Part shown: piece after piece, positions 21,458 to 32,034 of the stretch
Layout of the letters: every line of letters starts with the position of its first letter
Numbering within the stretch: position 1 is the first letter of the stretch
Assembly (NCBI RefSeq): GCF_002929225.1
Contig: NZ_PISM01000018.1
Span: 620,001 to 684,000 of the forward strand
Length of the DNA: 64,000 nt
Direction: 5' to 3'
DNA from: Stutzerimonas kunmingensis
Lineage (GTDB): Bacteria; Pseudomonadota; Gammaproteobacteria; Pseudomonadales; Pseudomonadaceae
Notes under the pieces: model-generated
The model's database searches: none
What the model was told of the DNA's origin: nothing
The model's input: only the letters and a program-made list of their open reading frames with translations
Position numbers and translations under genes: made by a program

Positions 21458-21463
21458 CGGCCA

Positions 21464-23914
21464 TCACAGCACTTTCCAGATCTCCCGGGCGTACTCGCGA
21501 ATGGTGCGGTCCGACGAAAACCAGCCGGTGCGGGCGGTGTTCAGCACGGAGGAACGCCACCAGCGTGCCGGATCACGCCAGCACTCCTCGACATCCAGCT
21601 GCGCCTGCCAGTAAGCCTCGAAATCGGCGCAGACCATGAAGGTGTCGTGCCAGCTGATGCCATCCACCAGTCCGGTGTAGCGGCCCGGATCACCCGGCGA
21701 GAAGGCACCGCCACGAATCGCCGAGAGCACTTCGCTGAGCCGCGGCGACGCGCCGATGATGGCTTCGGCGTTGTACTCGTTGGCCTGCTTGCGCACATTC
21801 ACCTGTTGCGCGGTGAGGCCGAAGATGAACATGTGCTCAAGGCCGATCTGCTCGCTCATCTCCACGTTGGCGCCGTCCAGGGTGCCGATGGTCAGCGCCC
21901 CGTTGAGGGCGAATTTCATGTTGCTGGTACCCGAAGCCTCCAGGCCGGCGGTGGAAATCTGCTCCGACAGGTCCGCCGCCGGGATGATGTCCTCGGCCAG
22001 ACTGACGTTGTAGTTGGGTAGGAACACCACCTTGAGCAGGCCGCGCACGGTGGGGTCGGCATTGATGGTATTGGCGATGTCGTTGGTCAGCTTGATGATC
22101 AGCTTGGCCTGGTGATAGCTCGCCGCCGCCTTGCCGGCGAAGATCTTCACCCGCGGCACCCAGTTGCCGCCCGGATCGGAGCGAATCGCCTGGTACAACG
22201 CGACGGTGTGCAGCAGGTTGAGCAACTGGCGCTTGTACTCGTGGATGCGTTTGACGTGGACGTCGAATAGCGCGGCCGGGTCGACGCTGATGCCCAGCCG
22301 CTCCTGGATCACATTAGCCAGATGACGCTTGTTGGCCAGCCGCTGTTCGGCGAAGCGCTGGCGGAACGCGGCCTGTTCGGCAAAGGGTTCGAGCTCGCGC
22401 AGGCGGGTTTCCGGCTCATCGAGCACTTCCTCGCCGACATGCTCCACCAGCAACTGGGTCAGCTGCGGATTGGCCTGGTAGAGCCAGCGGCGGAAGGTAA
22501 TACCGTTGGTCTTGCTGTTGATCCGCTGCGGGTAAAGGCTGTGCAGATCGGTGAACACGGTATTGCGCATCAGCTGGGTGTGCAGCCCGGATACGCCATT
22601 GGTGCTGTGCGAACCGAGGAAGGCCAGATTGCCCATGCGCACCCGGCGACCGTGATCTTCCTCGATCAGCGATACCGAGCGCAGCAGCTCGGCATCGTGG
22701 ACGCCGCGCTCGCGCAGCTGGTCGAGATGGTAGGCGTTGATCAGGTAGATGATCTGCATGTGCCGCGGCAGCAGGCGCTCCATCAGGCCCACCGGCCAGG
22801 TTTCCAGCGCTTCGGGCAGCAGCGTGTGGTTGGTGTAGGACAGCGTGGCCGTCGTCAGCCGCCAGGCGTGCTGCCACCCGTAGCTGTGCACGTCGACCAG
22901 CAGGCGCATCAGCTCGGCCACGGCAATCGCCGGATGGGTGTCGTTGAGCTGGATGGCGGTGTACTCGGGCAGGCTGTCCAGCGAACCGCGCTGCTTGATG
23001 TGGCGACGCAGCAGGTCCTGCAGCGAGGCGGCGACGAAGAAATACTCTTGGCGCAGGCGCAACTCCTGCCCGGCCTCGGTGCTATCGGCCGGATAGAGCA
23101 CCCGTGAAATGCTTTCGGCGCGGGCCTCTTCGGCCGCTGCACCGATATGGTCACCGGCGTTGAAGCGCGCCAGATGGAAATCCGCCTCGGGTCGCGCACG
23201 CCAGAGGCGCAGCGTGTTCACCCCGGCGCCGCGCCAACCGACGATGGGGGTGTCATAGGCGATCGCCCGTACCCCTTCGGCCCAGTGCCAGAAGTGCTGG
23301 ACCTCGCCTTTCTCGTTGGTGGCCGCCGTGACGCTGCCGCCGAAGCCGATCAGATACTTCACCTCGGAGCGCTCGAACTCCCAGGGGTTGCCGAAATCCA
23401 GCCAGGTCTCGGTCTGCTCGTGTTGCCAGCCATCGACGATGGCCTGGCGGAACAGGCCGTGGTCATAACGGATGCCGTAACCATGGGAGACCACGCCGAG
23501 GGTCGCCATGCTCTCCATGAAGCAGGCCGCGAGCCGGCCGAGGCCGCCATTGCCGAGCGCCGCGTCAGGCTCCAGCAGGCGGATGCGTTCGATATCCACG
23601 TCGAGCCCGGCGAGCGCTTCACGCGCCACGTCGAACAGGCCGAGGTTGCTCAGGCTGTCGACCAGCAGGCGGCCGATGAGAAACTCCAGAGAGAGGTAAT
23701 AAACCCGCTTCTGCCCGCTGGTGTAAGCCTCGCGCGTGCAATCCATCCAGCGGTCGATGGTGCTGTCGCGAGTAGCCAAGGCTACCGCATGGAACCAGTC
23801 GTAATCGGAGGCGTTCTCCGGATCCTTGCCAACCGAGTAGGTGAGCTTGCGCAACACTCGCTCACGGAAAGCGGCAATTTCTTCAGCGGTGGCAATGGCT
23901 GTTTCCTGCGTCAT
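21464..23914 (-). CDS. glgP: Glycogen/maltodextrin phosphorylase GlgP
   Basis: An 816-residue family 35 glycosyltransferase that releases glucose-1-phosphate from alpha-1,4-glucans. The PLP-binding region is EASGTSNMKFALNGALTIG, with the Schiff-base Lys in SNMKFA. DAALGNGGLGRLAACFMES, QLNDTHPAIAVAELMR and VHVKRIHEYKRQLLN are further family stretches. ATG 23914 (MTQETAIATAEEI) is chosen; a frame 22 residues longer has no family match. No other glycogen gene is in the window. It is divergent from the YkgJ-like gene. Confidence 0.95.
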   Translation of the reverse strand: MTQETAIATAEEIAAFRERVLRKLTYSVGKDPENASDYDWFHAVALATRDSTIDRWMDCTREAYTSGQKRVYYLSLEFLIGRLLVDSLSNLGLFDVAREALAGLDVDIERIRLLEPDAALGNGGLGRLAACFMESMATLGVVSHGYGIRYDHGLFRQAIVDGWQHEQTETWLDFGNPWEFERSEVKYLIGFGGSVTAATNEKGEVQHFWHWAEGVRAIAYDTPIVGWRGAGVNTLRLWRARPEADFHLARFNAGDHIGAAAEEARAESISRVLYPADSTEAGQELRLRQEYFFVAASLQDLLRRHIKQRGSLDSLPEYTAIQLNDTHPAIAVAELMRLLVDVHSYGWQHAWRLTTATLSYTNHTLLPEALETWPVGLMERLLPRHMQIIYLINAYHLDQLRERGVHDAELLRSVSLIEEDHGRRVRMGNLAFLGSHSTNGVSGLHTQLMRNTVFTDLHSLYPQRINSKTNGITFRRWLYQANPQLTQLLVEHVGEEVLDEPETRLRELEPFAEQAAFRQRFAEQRLANKRHLANVIQERLGISVDPAALFDVHVKRIHEYKRQLLNLLHTVALYQAIRSDPGGNWVPRVKIFAGKAAASYHQAKLIIKLTNDIANTINADPTVRGLLKVVFLPNYNVSLAEDIIPAADLSEQISTAGLEASGTSNMKFALNGALTIGTLDGANVEMSEQIGLEHMFIFGLTAQQVNVRKQANEYNAEAIIGASPRLSEVLSAIRGGAFSPGDPGRYTGLVDGISWHDTFMVCADFEAYWQAQLDVEECWRDPARWWRSSVLNTARTGWFSSDRTIREYAREIWKVL

Positions 23915-24117
23915 GGACAGACCTCGGTTAGCGAAGACACACAAGAGGGACTCGCGGCAGCCATGCCCGTTCACCTCCATTCGACATTCCAGAAAAAGCG
24001 TTGCAGGTTTCCTTTACATCTGCGCTACCGCCCGTCCGGTCGCCGCCGTCGGAAGACGCTGGCAATCGCCGCGCGACTCGTTATGATCCGCGCGCCCGAA
24101 CGCACCGAAGACTGCCC

Positions 24118-24519
24118 GTGAAGACAAGATTGATCGCCTCCGCCGACCCGGAACGCCTGGAAACCTGGGTGCGCTACAGCGCCGGCCTGTGCCGCGACTG
24201 CCATGCGACCTGCTGCACCCTGCCGGTGGAGGTACGCATCGACGACCTGATCCGGCTGGACCTGGTCGATGCCTTCGAGCGCGACGAGCCGGCGAAGAAC
24301 ATCGCCAAGCGCCTGAGCAAGGCGGGCATCGTCGAGCACTTCAATCACAAGCACGAGATCTTCACGCTGACCCGCCTGACCAATGGCGACTGTCTCTATC
24401 TGGACCGCAAGACGCGGCTTTGCACGGTCTATGCCAAGCGCCCGGACACCTGCCGCAACCACCCGCGTATCGGCCCGCGCCCAGGTTATTGCGCCTACCG
24501 AAGCAAAACCGCCGGCTGA
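24118..24519 (+). CDS. YkgJ family cysteine-cluster protein
   Basis: A 133-residue protein with the Zn/Fe-binding cysteine pattern of the YkgJ family: CRDCHATCC near residue 24, then C at LTNGDCLYL, C at RLCTVYAKRP and C in DTCRNHP. The function is unknown; metal binding is inferred. GTG 24118 is chosen as the first start after the glgP promoter region. The 180-base gap to the next gene contains nothing recognisable. Confidence 0.82.
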   Translation: MKTRLIASADPERLETWVRYSAGLCRDCHATCCTLPVEVRIDDLIRLDLVDAFERDEPAKNIAKRLSKAGIVEHFNHKHEIFTLTRLTNGDCLYLDRKTRLCTVYAKRPDTCRNHPRIGPRPGYCAYRSKTAG

Positions 24520-24701
24520 CGCGGCGCACCATCGGATATCGCCGCTGCACCCTCCAGCACCGATGCGGAACACCGCAGACAGCAGCGCGGCGTGCCCGGA
24601 TTCGTCGCCACGGATAGCCTGAACGGACTGGCCAAAGCGTGACTCAGGAGTCATGCTTGGCGTCTGTCTGTATCTTCGTAACGTTTAGGAACCTCCCCGG
24701 C

Positions 24702-25154
24702 ATGAGCCGCGATAGCCGCTACCTGGAAGCCATCCTCCATCACGACATTCCGCTGACCCGCTCGCTCGGGCTGCGCGTCGAGCAGTGGGAAAACCACGAG
24801 TTGCGCCTGCAGGTACCGCTGCAGCCGAACATCAACCACAAGAGCAGTATGTTCGGCGGCAGTCTGTATTGCGCTTCGGTGCTCGCAGGCTGGGGCTGGC
24901 TGCATCTGCGGCTGCGCGAGGCGGGCATCGAGGATGGGCACATCGTCATCCACGAAGGGCAGATCGAGTACCCGCTGCCGGTGGTCGACGATGCAATCGC
25001 CATCTGTTCAGCGCCGAGCCCCGAGGCCTGGGAGCGCTTCGAATCGATCTATCGTCGCCGTGGCCGTTCGCGGCTGGAGCTGAAAAGCCGCATCCTGGCG
25101 GCCGACGGCCGTGACGCGGTGCGCTTCACCGGGCAGTTCGTGCTGCACAAATAA
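24702..25154 (+). CDS. Hotdog-fold thioesterase, YiiD C-terminal type
   Basis: A 150-residue single-domain protein like the thioesterase half of YiiD. Conserved are LQPNINHKSSMFGGSLYCAS, GWGWLHLRL and the C-terminal LELKSRILAADGRDAVRFTG. It probably hydrolyses an acyl-thioester, substrate unknown. ATG 24702 is taken because similarity starts there; an in-frame ATG 63 bases earlier adds unrelated residues. It converges with cysQ. Confidence 0.8.
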   Translation: MSRDSRYLEAILHHDIPLTRSLGLRVEQWENHELRLQVPLQPNINHKSSMFGGSLYCASVLAGWGWLHLRLREAGIEDGHIVIHEGQIEYPLPVVDDAIAICSAPSPEAWERFESIYRRRGRSRLELKSRILAADGRDAVRFTGQFVLHK

Positions 25155-25231
25155 GCGAAGGATTACATTGCACGCGTCTGCGGCGGCTTGCTCAGTCGGC
25201 GCAATGCCCGCTCCAGGCAGGCGCGCCGGGA

Positions 25232-26050
25232 TTACTCGCGATTGGCCAGTTCGATCAGCCAGTCGCGCCAGCCGACGCCTCTGGGCAGGGCCAGGAAAGA
25301 TGGGTTCAGATAGCTTTCCCGCGCGTCATAGCGCAGCGCCGCACCACTGACATCCAGCACCTCGCCACCGGCACCTTCCAGCACCCCCTGCGCGGCAGCG
25401 GTATCCCACTGCGAGGTCGGCGCCAGGCGCGGGTAGCAGTCCGCAGCACCTTCGGCCAGCAGGCAGAATTTCAGCGAACTGCCGACATTCGCCAGCGCCA
25501 GCTCACCGAAACGTTCGCCCAGACGACTCAACAGCTGCTCCTGCGCCGGACTGCTGTGGCGCCGGCTGGCGACCACGGTAAACGCTTGCTCCGGTTGCTG
25601 GCGCACGCGCAGCGGCTGAGTCGCGCCGGACACTTCGCTGCGCCAGGCGCCGAAATCCTCGCCACCGTAGTAACAGCGTCCGGATGCCGGAATGCCGACC
25701 ACGCCGAAGCGCACCTTGCCTGCCTCGATCAGCGCGACGTTGACCGTGAACTCCTCGCTGCCGGCGATGAATTCCTTAGTGCCATCCAGCGGGTCAACCA
25801 GCCACCAGCGCGTCCAGCCGGCGCGCTCGCTCAGCGGCACCTCGCAATCCTCCTCGGACAGCACCGGGATGGCGCTATCCAGCGCCATCAGGCCGTCCAG
25901 CAACACCTGATGCGCCGCCATATCGGCGACGGTCACCGGCGATTCGTCGGTCTTGGTCTGGACATCCAGCTCGCTGCGCCAGTGCGGCAGGATCGCCTCG
26001 CCCGCCTGACGCACCAGATCGATGACCGACGACAGATAGGGATGACTCAT
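25232..26050 (-). CDS. cysQ: 3'(2'),5'-bisphosphate nucleotidase CysQ
   Basis: A 272-residue Mg-dependent, Li-sensitive phosphatase that turns 3'-phosphoadenosine 5'-phosphate into AMP, protecting sulfate assimilation. The inositol-monophosphatase fold motifs are KTDESPVTVADMAAHQ, SEEDCEVP, WLVDPLDGTKEF and the distal SQWDTAAAQGVLEGAGG. It overlaps the nudE stop by 4 bases and is cotranscribed with nudE. Confidence 0.95.
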   Translation of the reverse strand: MSHPYLSSVIDLVRQAGEAILPHWRSELDVQTKTDESPVTVADMAAHQVLLDGLMALDSAIPVLSEEDCEVPLSERAGWTRWWLVDPLDGTKEFIAGSEEFTVNVALIEAGKVRFGVVGIPASGRCYYGGEDFGAWRSEVSGATQPLRVRQQPEQAFTVVASRRHSSPAQEQLLSRLGERFGELALANVGSSLKFCLLAEGAADCYPRLAPTSQWDTAAAQGVLEGAGGEVLDVSGAALRYDARESYLNPSFLALPRGVGWRDWLIELANRE

Positions 26051-26613
26051 TGGCCGAACTCTCCGCGCTGGGTCAACAGATCCTTGGCCAGGTACAACGC
26101 GGCCAATGCGCGCCCCTCGCTGAACTGCGGATGCTGCACCAGACTGGACAGTTCGTGCAGGTTGACCTTGTCGAGCCGCATCGGCTCCGGCTCGTCGCCG
26201 GGCAGCTGCTCCGGATACAGATCGCGCGCCAGCACCACCTGAATCTTCTGGCTCATGTAACCGGGCGACAACGACAGCTCGGTGAGCAGCTCCAGGCGGC
26301 GCGCGCCGAAGCCGGCCTCCTCCTTGAGTTCGCGGTTGGCCGCTTCGAGTACGTCTTCACCCGGCTCGATCAGGCCCTTGGGCAGCGACAGCTCATAGGT
26401 GTCGGTGCCGCCGCAATATTCCTCGACCAGCAGTGCATTCTCCGCATCGGCCAGCGCCACGATCATTACCGCGCCGTAACCGCTGCCCTTGCCAACCAGG
26501 CGTTCATAGGTGCGCTCGACACCATTGGAAAAACGCAGCTGCAGCTCCTCGACACGGAACAGTCGGCTGCTAGCGACGATCTCACGGGCTAGCACGGTGG
26601 GTTTCTGGCGCAT
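26047..26613 (-). CDS. nudE: ADP compounds hydrolase NudE
   Basis: A 188-residue Nudix hydrolase cleaving ADP-ribose, Ap3A and NADH-like substrates. The Nudix box reads GLIEPGEDVLEAANRELKEE followed by AGFGA. The N-terminus MRQKPTVLAREIVASSRLF matches NudE, fixing ATG 26613. It is divergent from the nucleotidase gene; this cysQ-nudE arrangement is common in gamma-proteobacteria. Confidence 0.94.
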   Translation of the reverse strand: MRQKPTVLAREIVASSRLFRVEELQLRFSNGVERTYERLVGKGSGYGAVMIVALADAENALLVEEYCGGTDTYELSLPKGLIEPGEDVLEAANRELKEEAGFGARRLELLTELSLSPGYMSQKIQVVLARDLYPEQLPGDEPEPMRLDKVNLHELSSLVQHPQFSEGRALAALYLAKDLLTQRGEFGQ

Positions 26614-26732
26614 GGGAAACTCCTGGAAACGCGAGCGGCTATCATAACCCGGCTTTTTGCGCTGGCCGTGAGTGCTTTGCGACCAGCTGACCGACGCCGT
26701 CCCGTCCATACACCGCTGACGCGAGCCCGCAC

Positions 26733-27413
26733 ATGACCGCCAACCTGCCCTGGTCCGACATCGATACCGTCCTGCTCGACATGGACGGCACGCTGCTGGA
26801 CCTCCATTTCGACAATCATTTCTGGCTCGAACTGCTGCCGCAACGCTACGCCGAGCTGCACGGCATAAGCCGCGCCATGGCCGAGCTGGAACTGGCACCA
26901 CTGTTCAACGAGCACGTCGGCAAACTCACCTGGTATTGCCTGGACTACTGGACCCGCGAACTCAACCTGCCGATCCGCGACATGAAACGCGAGATCGCCG
27001 AGCTGATCGCCCTTCGACCAAATGCCGACGAATTTCTCGCCGCGTTGCGCCATACCGGCAAGCGCGTGGTGCTGATCACCAATGCGCACCGCGACTCGTT
27101 GTCGCTGAAGCTGGAGAAGATCGAACTGGCGCCCTGGTTCGACCGCCTGATCAGCTCCCACGACTACGGCTATCCGAAGGAGGAGCCGCAATTCTGGCAC
27201 GCACTGCGCCAGGATCTGGAGTTCGAGCCCGCACGCGCCCTGTTCATCGACGATAGCCTGCCGATCCTGCGCAGTGCGCAGCGCTTCGGCATTGTGCATC
27301 TGCTGGCGGTGCGCGAGCCGGACAGTCGCCGCGCACCGAAGGACACCGAGGAATTCGCCGCGGTTGACGATTACCTCGACCTGATCCGCAGCCTGCACGG
27401 CGGTCCAGCGTGA
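26733..27413 (+). CDS. yrfG: GMP/IMP 5'-nucleotidase, HAD superfamily (YrfG)
   Basis: A 226-residue HAD phosphatase. The nucleophile motif is VLLDMDGTLLDLHFDNHFW, motif II is VVLITNAHRD, the Lys motif is YPKEEPQFW and the acidic motif is ALFIDDSLPIL. It matches YrfG, which dephosphorylates purine nucleotides. A small stem-loop (GCTGCC/GGCAGC, 27422-27436) follows the stop. Confidence 0.9.
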   Translation: MTANLPWSDIDTVLLDMDGTLLDLHFDNHFWLELLPQRYAELHGISRAMAELELAPLFNEHVGKLTWYCLDYWTRELNLPIRDMKREIAELIALRPNADEFLAALRHTGKRVVLITNAHRDSLSLKLEKIELAPWFDRLISSHDYGYPKEEPQFWHALRQDLEFEPARALFIDDSLPILRSAQRFGIVHLLAVREPDSRRAPKDTEEFAAVDDYLDLIRSLHGGPA

Positions 27414-27582
27414 CGGCTGGCGCTGCCTTCGGCAGCCGGAAGCTTTACACTACGCAACAGTTGCCGTCGGCGGGAACCGGCTCAGGACGAGCCCGGGCCG
27501 GCACGCATCGAAACAGCGCAGCGGTGCGCAGCACATGCCCTGCCGCTCGTAGTTCGCCCACGGATGATCGATAGGAAGCAAC

Positions 27583-30144
27583 ATGGCAGCAGTAGGCGCC
27601 GAATTCTGGCCCCATAGTCACAGCGAGATGAGCGAGCGAATCCGCCGGCATGACTGGGGTGCGACTGCGCTCGGAACTCCTGACGCCTGGCCGGCTTCGC
27701 TACGGCTGCTGCTGGACACCATTCTCGAAGCGCCCCTGCCGATGTGCATCCTCTGGGGCGACCAGGCGCTGCAGTTGTACAACGACGCCCACGCCGCACT
27801 GATCGGCGATCGCCACCCGGCCGAACTCGGCCAGCCCGCTTGCCACCGCTGGGGCGCGACCTGGGCACTGCTGGAGCCGGCCTGCGACACTGCCCGGCGC
27901 GGTGAGCCACGAGTGCTGCGCAATCAGCAACTGGTCATCGAACGCGATGGCGCTCCGGTGGAAGCCTGGTTCGACCTCGCCCTGAGCCCCATTCGCAACG
28001 CCTCGCACGGCATCGGCGGCCTGCTGCTGTGCCTCAGCGAAACCAGCGAACGCGTGCGCACCGAAACCCGCCTGTCGCAGACCGCCCTGCACTACAAACT
28101 CAGCGCGGAGGTGCACCGCGCCAGCGAACAGCGCCTGCAACTGGCGCTCGAGGCCAGCGATCTGATCGGCATCTGGGACTGGGCCATCCAGGCCAGCGAG
28201 ATTCCGGCGGGGGCTGAGCTTTCCCGCATCCTGCCGGTGGCCCAGTCCGGGCCGAACGGCCTGAGCAGCGAAGCCTTTTTCGATCATGTCCATCCCGACG
28301 ACGTGCCACGCCTGCGCACTGCGCTGGAGCGCTGCATCGTCGAGCGCGGTACGCTCGACGAGCGCTACAGGCTGCGCAGCGACGATGGCGTCACCCGTTG
28401 GGCGCTGGCGCGCGGGCGCTGCCATTGCGACGAGCAGGGCTGGCCACAGCGCTTCCCCGGCGCAGTGATGAACATCACCGGACAGCAGGCCAGCGAAGAT
28501 GCCCTGCGCCAGAGCGAAGCCGAGTTGAAGATGGTCACCGACGCTCTGCCGGTGCTCATCGGCTACGTCGACGCCGAGGAACGTTTTCGCTTCAACAATC
28601 GCTACTACTCCGACTGGTTCGGCCATTCGACCGAATGGCTGCTGGGCAAGACCGCCCGCGAAGTGCTCGGTGAACGCGGCTATGCCGAGCGCCAGGCAAG
28701 CATCCGTGACGCCCTCGCCGGCCGCGACGTGACCTTCGAGGCCCATAGCCCGCACCGTGACGGCCAGCCCCGACGCATGCTGGTGCACTACCTGCCGCGC
28801 CGCGACGGCCAGGGCAACGTGCTCGGCTTCTTCGTCATGGCACTGGATGTCACCGAGCGCTGGCGCGCCGAACAGGCGCTGCGCGAACTCAACGAGACGC
28901 TGGAAAGCCGTATTCAGGAGCGCACCCAGGCACTGGCGGAAGTCTACGAACGCCTGCTCAAGGAAATGGCCAGCCGCGAGCAGGCACAGGAAGCGCTGCG
29001 TCAGGCGCAGAAGATGGAAGCAGTCGGCCAGCTGACCGGCGGCATCGCCCACGACTTCAACAACATGCTGACCGGCATCATCGGCGGCCTGGACCTGATC
29101 CAGCGCTACATCCAGTCCGGCCGCCACGGCGAAACCCAGCGCTTCATCGATGCCGCGGTCACCTCGGCCAATCGCGCCGCGGCCCTGACCCACCGCCTGC
29201 TCGCCTTCGCCCGGCGCCAGCCGCTGAATCTCAAGCGCGTCGAGCTGAACCAGCTGATCGAGTCGATGCACGACCTGCTCAGCCGCACGCTGGGCAGCCA
29301 CATCCACATCCGCAATCAGTTGCAGCAAGGTCTGTGGCCGGTTTCCAGCGACGAAAACCAGCTGGAAAGCGCGCTGCTCAACCTGGTCATCAACGCCCGC
29401 GACGCCATGGCTGGCGGCGGCACCCTGCTGCTGGAAACTCGCAATGTCGAACTGTACAGGCAAGGCGATGTGGGCGACCTGGCCGCCGGGCGCTACGTCA
29501 TCCTCTGCCTGACAGACAGTGGCTGCGGCATGAGCCCCAAGGTGCTGGCCAGCGTCTTCGAACCGTTCTTCACCACCAAACCCATCGGCCAGGGCACCGG
29601 GCTCGGACTTTCCATGGTCTACGGCTTCACCCGGCAGGCCGGCGGCCATATCCAGATCGCCAGCGAACCGGGCGAAGGCACCCAGGTCAGCCTGTACCTT
29701 CCCGTATTCGAGGACCAAGGCGTCAGCGTCGCGCCAGCCGGCGAAGACGACGGCCCGCTTCAGGCCCAGCAAGGTGAAACCGTGCTGGTGGTCGAGGATG
29801 ATCCGGCGGTGCGCCTGCTGGTCATCGACGTGCTACAGATGCTCGGCTATCAGACGCTGGAAGCCGCCGACGGCAATGCGGCGATCCGCCTGCTTGAGAG
29901 CACGCCCACCATCGACATGCTGGTCACCGATGTCGGACTGCCCGGCATGAACGGCCGGCAACTGGCGGATGTCGCGCGCCAGCATCGTCCCGAGCTGCCG
30001 GTGCTGTTTATGACCGGCTATGCCAAGCAGGCCGCCAGCGCGGACTTCCTCGAACCGGGCATGGACATGATCAGCAAGCCGTTCAACCTCGATGCGCTGG
30101 CCAAGCGCGTACGCGACATGCTGGCGGATAACGACCAACGGTGA
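27583..30144 (+). CDS. PAS-containing hybrid sensor histidine kinase
   Basis: An 853-residue cytosolic hybrid kinase without membrane segments. An N-terminal sensor-like region (about 25-155) is followed by PAS domains at about 180-300 ([20 protein letters not shown]) and 310-430. A coiled coil links to HisKA with [16 protein letters not shown] (phospho-His490). The ATPase domain follows ([23 protein letters not shown]), then a receiver domain with Asp783 in [11 protein letters not shown]. The ATG has AGGAAG upstream. It lacks a DNA-binding output, so it must signal through another protein. Its kinase core resembles that of the hybrid kinase at 41.6 kb. The 270 bases to fdhD hold nothing recognised. 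Confidence 0.9.
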   Translation: MAAVGAEFWPHSHSEMSERIRRHDWGATALGTPDAWPASLRLLLDTILEAPLPMCILWGDQALQLYNDAHAALIGDRHPAELGQPACHRWGATWALLEPACDTARRGEPRVLRNQQLVIERDGAPVEAWFDLALSPIRNASHGIGGLLLCLSETSERVRTETRLSQTALHYKLSAEVHRASEQRLQLALEASDLIGIWDWAIQASEIPAGAELSRILPVAQSGPNGLSSEAFFDHVHPDDVPRLRTALERCIVERGTLDERYRLRSDDGVTRWALARGRCHCDEQGWPQRFPGAVMNITGQQASEDALRQSEAELKMVTDALPVLIGYVDAEERFRFNNRYYSDWFGHSTEWLLGKTAREVLGERGYAERQASIRDALAGRDVTFEAHSPHRDGQPRRMLVHYLPRRDGQGNVLGFFVMALDVTERWRAEQALRELNETLESRIQERTQALAEVYERLLKEMASREQAQEALRQAQKMEAVGQLTGGIAHDFNNMLTGIIGGLDLIQRYIQSGRHGETQRFIDAAVTSANRAAALTHRLLAFARRQPLNLKRVELNQLIESMHDLLSRTLGSHIHIRNQLQQGLWPVSSDENQLESALLNLVINARDAMAGGGTLLLETRNVELYRQGDVGDLAAGRYVILCLTDSGCGMSPKVLASVFEPFFTTKPIGQGTGLGLSMVYGFTRQAGGHIQIASEPGEGTQVSLYLPVFEDQGVSVAPAGEDDGPLQAQQGETVLVVEDDPAVRLLVIDVLQMLGYQTLEAADGNAAIRLLESTPTIDMLVTDVGLPGMNGRQLADVARQHRPELPVLFMTGYAKQAASADFLEPGMDMISKPFNLDALAKRVRDMLADNDQR

Positions 30145-30414
30145 ATCGTCCGCAGCCGGCTGGGGTCATAACCCTATCCACCGGCGGCGAGCATGCACTG
30201 CAGTTGCAGCGATGCAGAATGCCGGTCTCGTCAGACCTCTTGGCCTGTGCGGTGAGTGGGTTGAGGCAAGTTCGGATGTAAATGGCCGAGACAAGGCGCT
30301 GCGACGAGTCATAGCGGGTTATGGCAAGGAGCAGCAACCCAGTATCGGGGCCATGGACGCCGAAATTGACCAACCGAACCGGCCAAACAGGCGACTAACT
30401 GGACCGAATCGCCG

Positions 30415-31263
30415 ATGAACGCCCCGTCTCGCCTGAATGCCGGCGTCGCCGCTGCCGCGCAACCACCTGCCGGCGCCAGCCAGCGCTACTGCTACCAGCC
30501 GATCGACGATGTCGCACAATGCGCAGTCGATCTTGCCGAGGAGTGCGCGCTGGCGATTGCCTACAACGGGCTGAGCCAGGCGGTGATGATGATCTCGCCG
30601 GCCGATCTGGAAGATTTCGTGGTTGGCTTCAGCCTGGCCAATGGCTTCGTCGAGTCGCTGGATGATATCTACGACATTCGCCTGCACGGCAGCGGCAGTG
30701 CGCGGCGCGCCGAATTGGACATCGCCAGCCGCGCGTTCTGGCGCCTCAAGCAGCAACGCCGCCAGCTACCCGGCAACAGCAGCTGCGGGCTCTGCGGGGT
30801 CGAAGCGCTGGAGCAGGCACTGCCGCGCCTGCCGGTCATGCCGGCAGCGCCGCTGCCGCCCTCGCACTGGTTGCAGAACCTGCGTCAACGTATCGAAGCG
30901 TTTCAACCGCTGGGGCGCTACTGCGGGGCGGTGCACGCCGCATTGTTCATGGACGCCAACGGCGAGATCCGCCTGGGCCGCGAGGATATCGGGCGGCATA
31001 ACGCGCTGGACAAGCTGATCGGTGCCATGGCCCGCTCCGGCTGTGCAGCGGCCGGTGGCCTGGCGATCGTCACCAGCCGCTGCAGCCTGGAGCTGGTGCA
31101 GAAAGTGCAGCGGGCCGGGATTCCAGCGCTGGTGAGCCTGTCTTCACCCACCGGCCTGGCCGCCCAGTGGGCGCAGCGACATAACCTCAACCTCATCCAC
31201 CTGCCACAGCACAGCCCGCCGCGGATCTACAGCCCTGCCGCAGCGGTGCGCGCGCAAGGCTGA
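30415..31263 (+). CDS. fdhD: Formate dehydrogenase accessory sulfurtransferase FdhD
   Basis: A 282-residue protein that transfers sulfur from IscS to the bis-MGD cofactor of formate dehydrogenases. The redox-active Cys pair is in NSSCGLCGVEAL at about residue 122. VGFSLANGFVESLDDIYD, GREDIGRHNALDKLIGA and VTSRCSLELVQKVQRAGIP are conserved. Its only plausible client in this window is the FdhF/YdeP-type gene 23 kb away, whose frame is broken. Confidence 0.94.
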   Translation: MNAPSRLNAGVAAAAQPPAGASQRYCYQPIDDVAQCAVDLAEECALAIAYNGLSQAVMMISPADLEDFVVGFSLANGFVESLDDIYDIRLHGSGSARRAELDIASRAFWRLKQQRRQLPGNSSCGLCGVEALEQALPRLPVMPAAPLPPSHWLQNLRQRIEAFQPLGRYCGAVHAALFMDANGEIRLGREDIGRHNALDKLIGAMARSGCAAAGGLAIVTSRCSLELVQKVQRAGIPALVSLSSPTGLAAQWAQRHNLNLIHLPQHSPPRIYSPAAAVRAQG

Positions 31264-31460
31264 TGCTGATTCCGAGCGGGTAAAGGCGCTGCGCTCAGGC
31301 CCCACAAGCGACTTGAGACCATTCGAAACGTGCTCTTGTTCCTTAGCGAAATCAAATAGTTAGCAAACGCCAACCGGATCACGCATTTCATCGGATCGCT
31401 CTTGCGGCAAGCGCAGCGGCGCGTGAGGATCGCGGCGCAATCCACATACGGGATCACTCC

Positions 31461-31922
31461 ATGAAGTACGCCTCGATTTTCCTGTTGTCCACCAGTCTGC
31501 TCAGCGCGGCAGCGTTCGCAGGGAGCAACACCGAAGCTGCCGTCGGCGGCGCGCTTGGCGGTGCACTGGGTTCAGTGGTGGGAGAGCATCTGGGGGGCTC
31601 GACCGGCGCCACCATCGGTGCCGGCGTTGGCGGCGCGGCTGGCGGCATGGTCGGTGCGGACAAACGCAGCCGCACCGAAGCGGCCATTGGTGGTGGCCTC
31701 GGCGCCGCTGGCGGTAATGTCATCGGCCAGCAGGTCGGTGGCAGCACGGGTGGGCTGATCGGCGCAGCCGTGGGCGGCGGCGCTGGCGGCGCGATCGGTA
31801 ATGCCTACGGCGACGATGATGATGACTACCGGCGTGACCGTCGCTATCGGGATGATCGCCGCTACTACGGCCATCCAGGCAAAGCCAAAGGTCATTACAA
31901 GCACAAACACAAGCATCACTGA
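31461..31922 (+). CDS. Glycine-zipper envelope protein
   Basis: A 153-residue protein with a signal peptide ending AAAFA (residues 1-21). Glycine-zipper repeats follow from residue 27 to about 115 (VGGALGGALGSVVG, IGAGVGGAAGGMVG, IGAAVGGGAGGAIG), suggesting packed membrane helices. Then comes an acidic patch DDDDD, an Arg/Tyr-rich stretch and a His/Lys-rich end (KHKHKHH) that could bind metal. The function is unknown. A strong terminator follows. Confidence 0.85.
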   Translation: MKYASIFLLSTSLLSAAAFAGSNTEAAVGGALGGALGSVVGEHLGGSTGATIGAGVGGAAGGMVGADKRSRTEAAIGGGLGAAGGNVIGQQVGGSTGGLIGAAVGGGAGGAIGNAYGDDDDDYRRDRRYRDDRRYYGHPGKAKGHYKHKHKHH

Positions 31923-31964
31923 GGGCCGCAGACGGCAGGCATTGCCGTCTCGCAGCGCCACCGC

Positions 31965-32006
31965 ATCGCCCGGACCGGCCCAGCCGCTCCGGGCGATCTC
32001 GTTTTT
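31965..32006 (+). terminator. Rho-independent terminator of glycine-zipper gene
   Basis: A perfect 10-bp stem ATCGCCCGGA (31965-31974) / TCCGGGCGAT (31988-31997) with a 13-base loop is followed by CTCGTTTTT. A smaller hairpin AGACGGCA/TGCCGTCT lies just upstream at 31930-31950. Confidence 0.85.
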
Positions 32007-32034
32007 ACGGCTTCTGCTGTATGCGCCGAGCGGG

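Noticed and set aside
31461..31922. Collagen-like or phage tail protein
   Set aside because: Gly spacing follows the GxxxG glycine-zipper pattern with a signal peptide, not GXY repeats.
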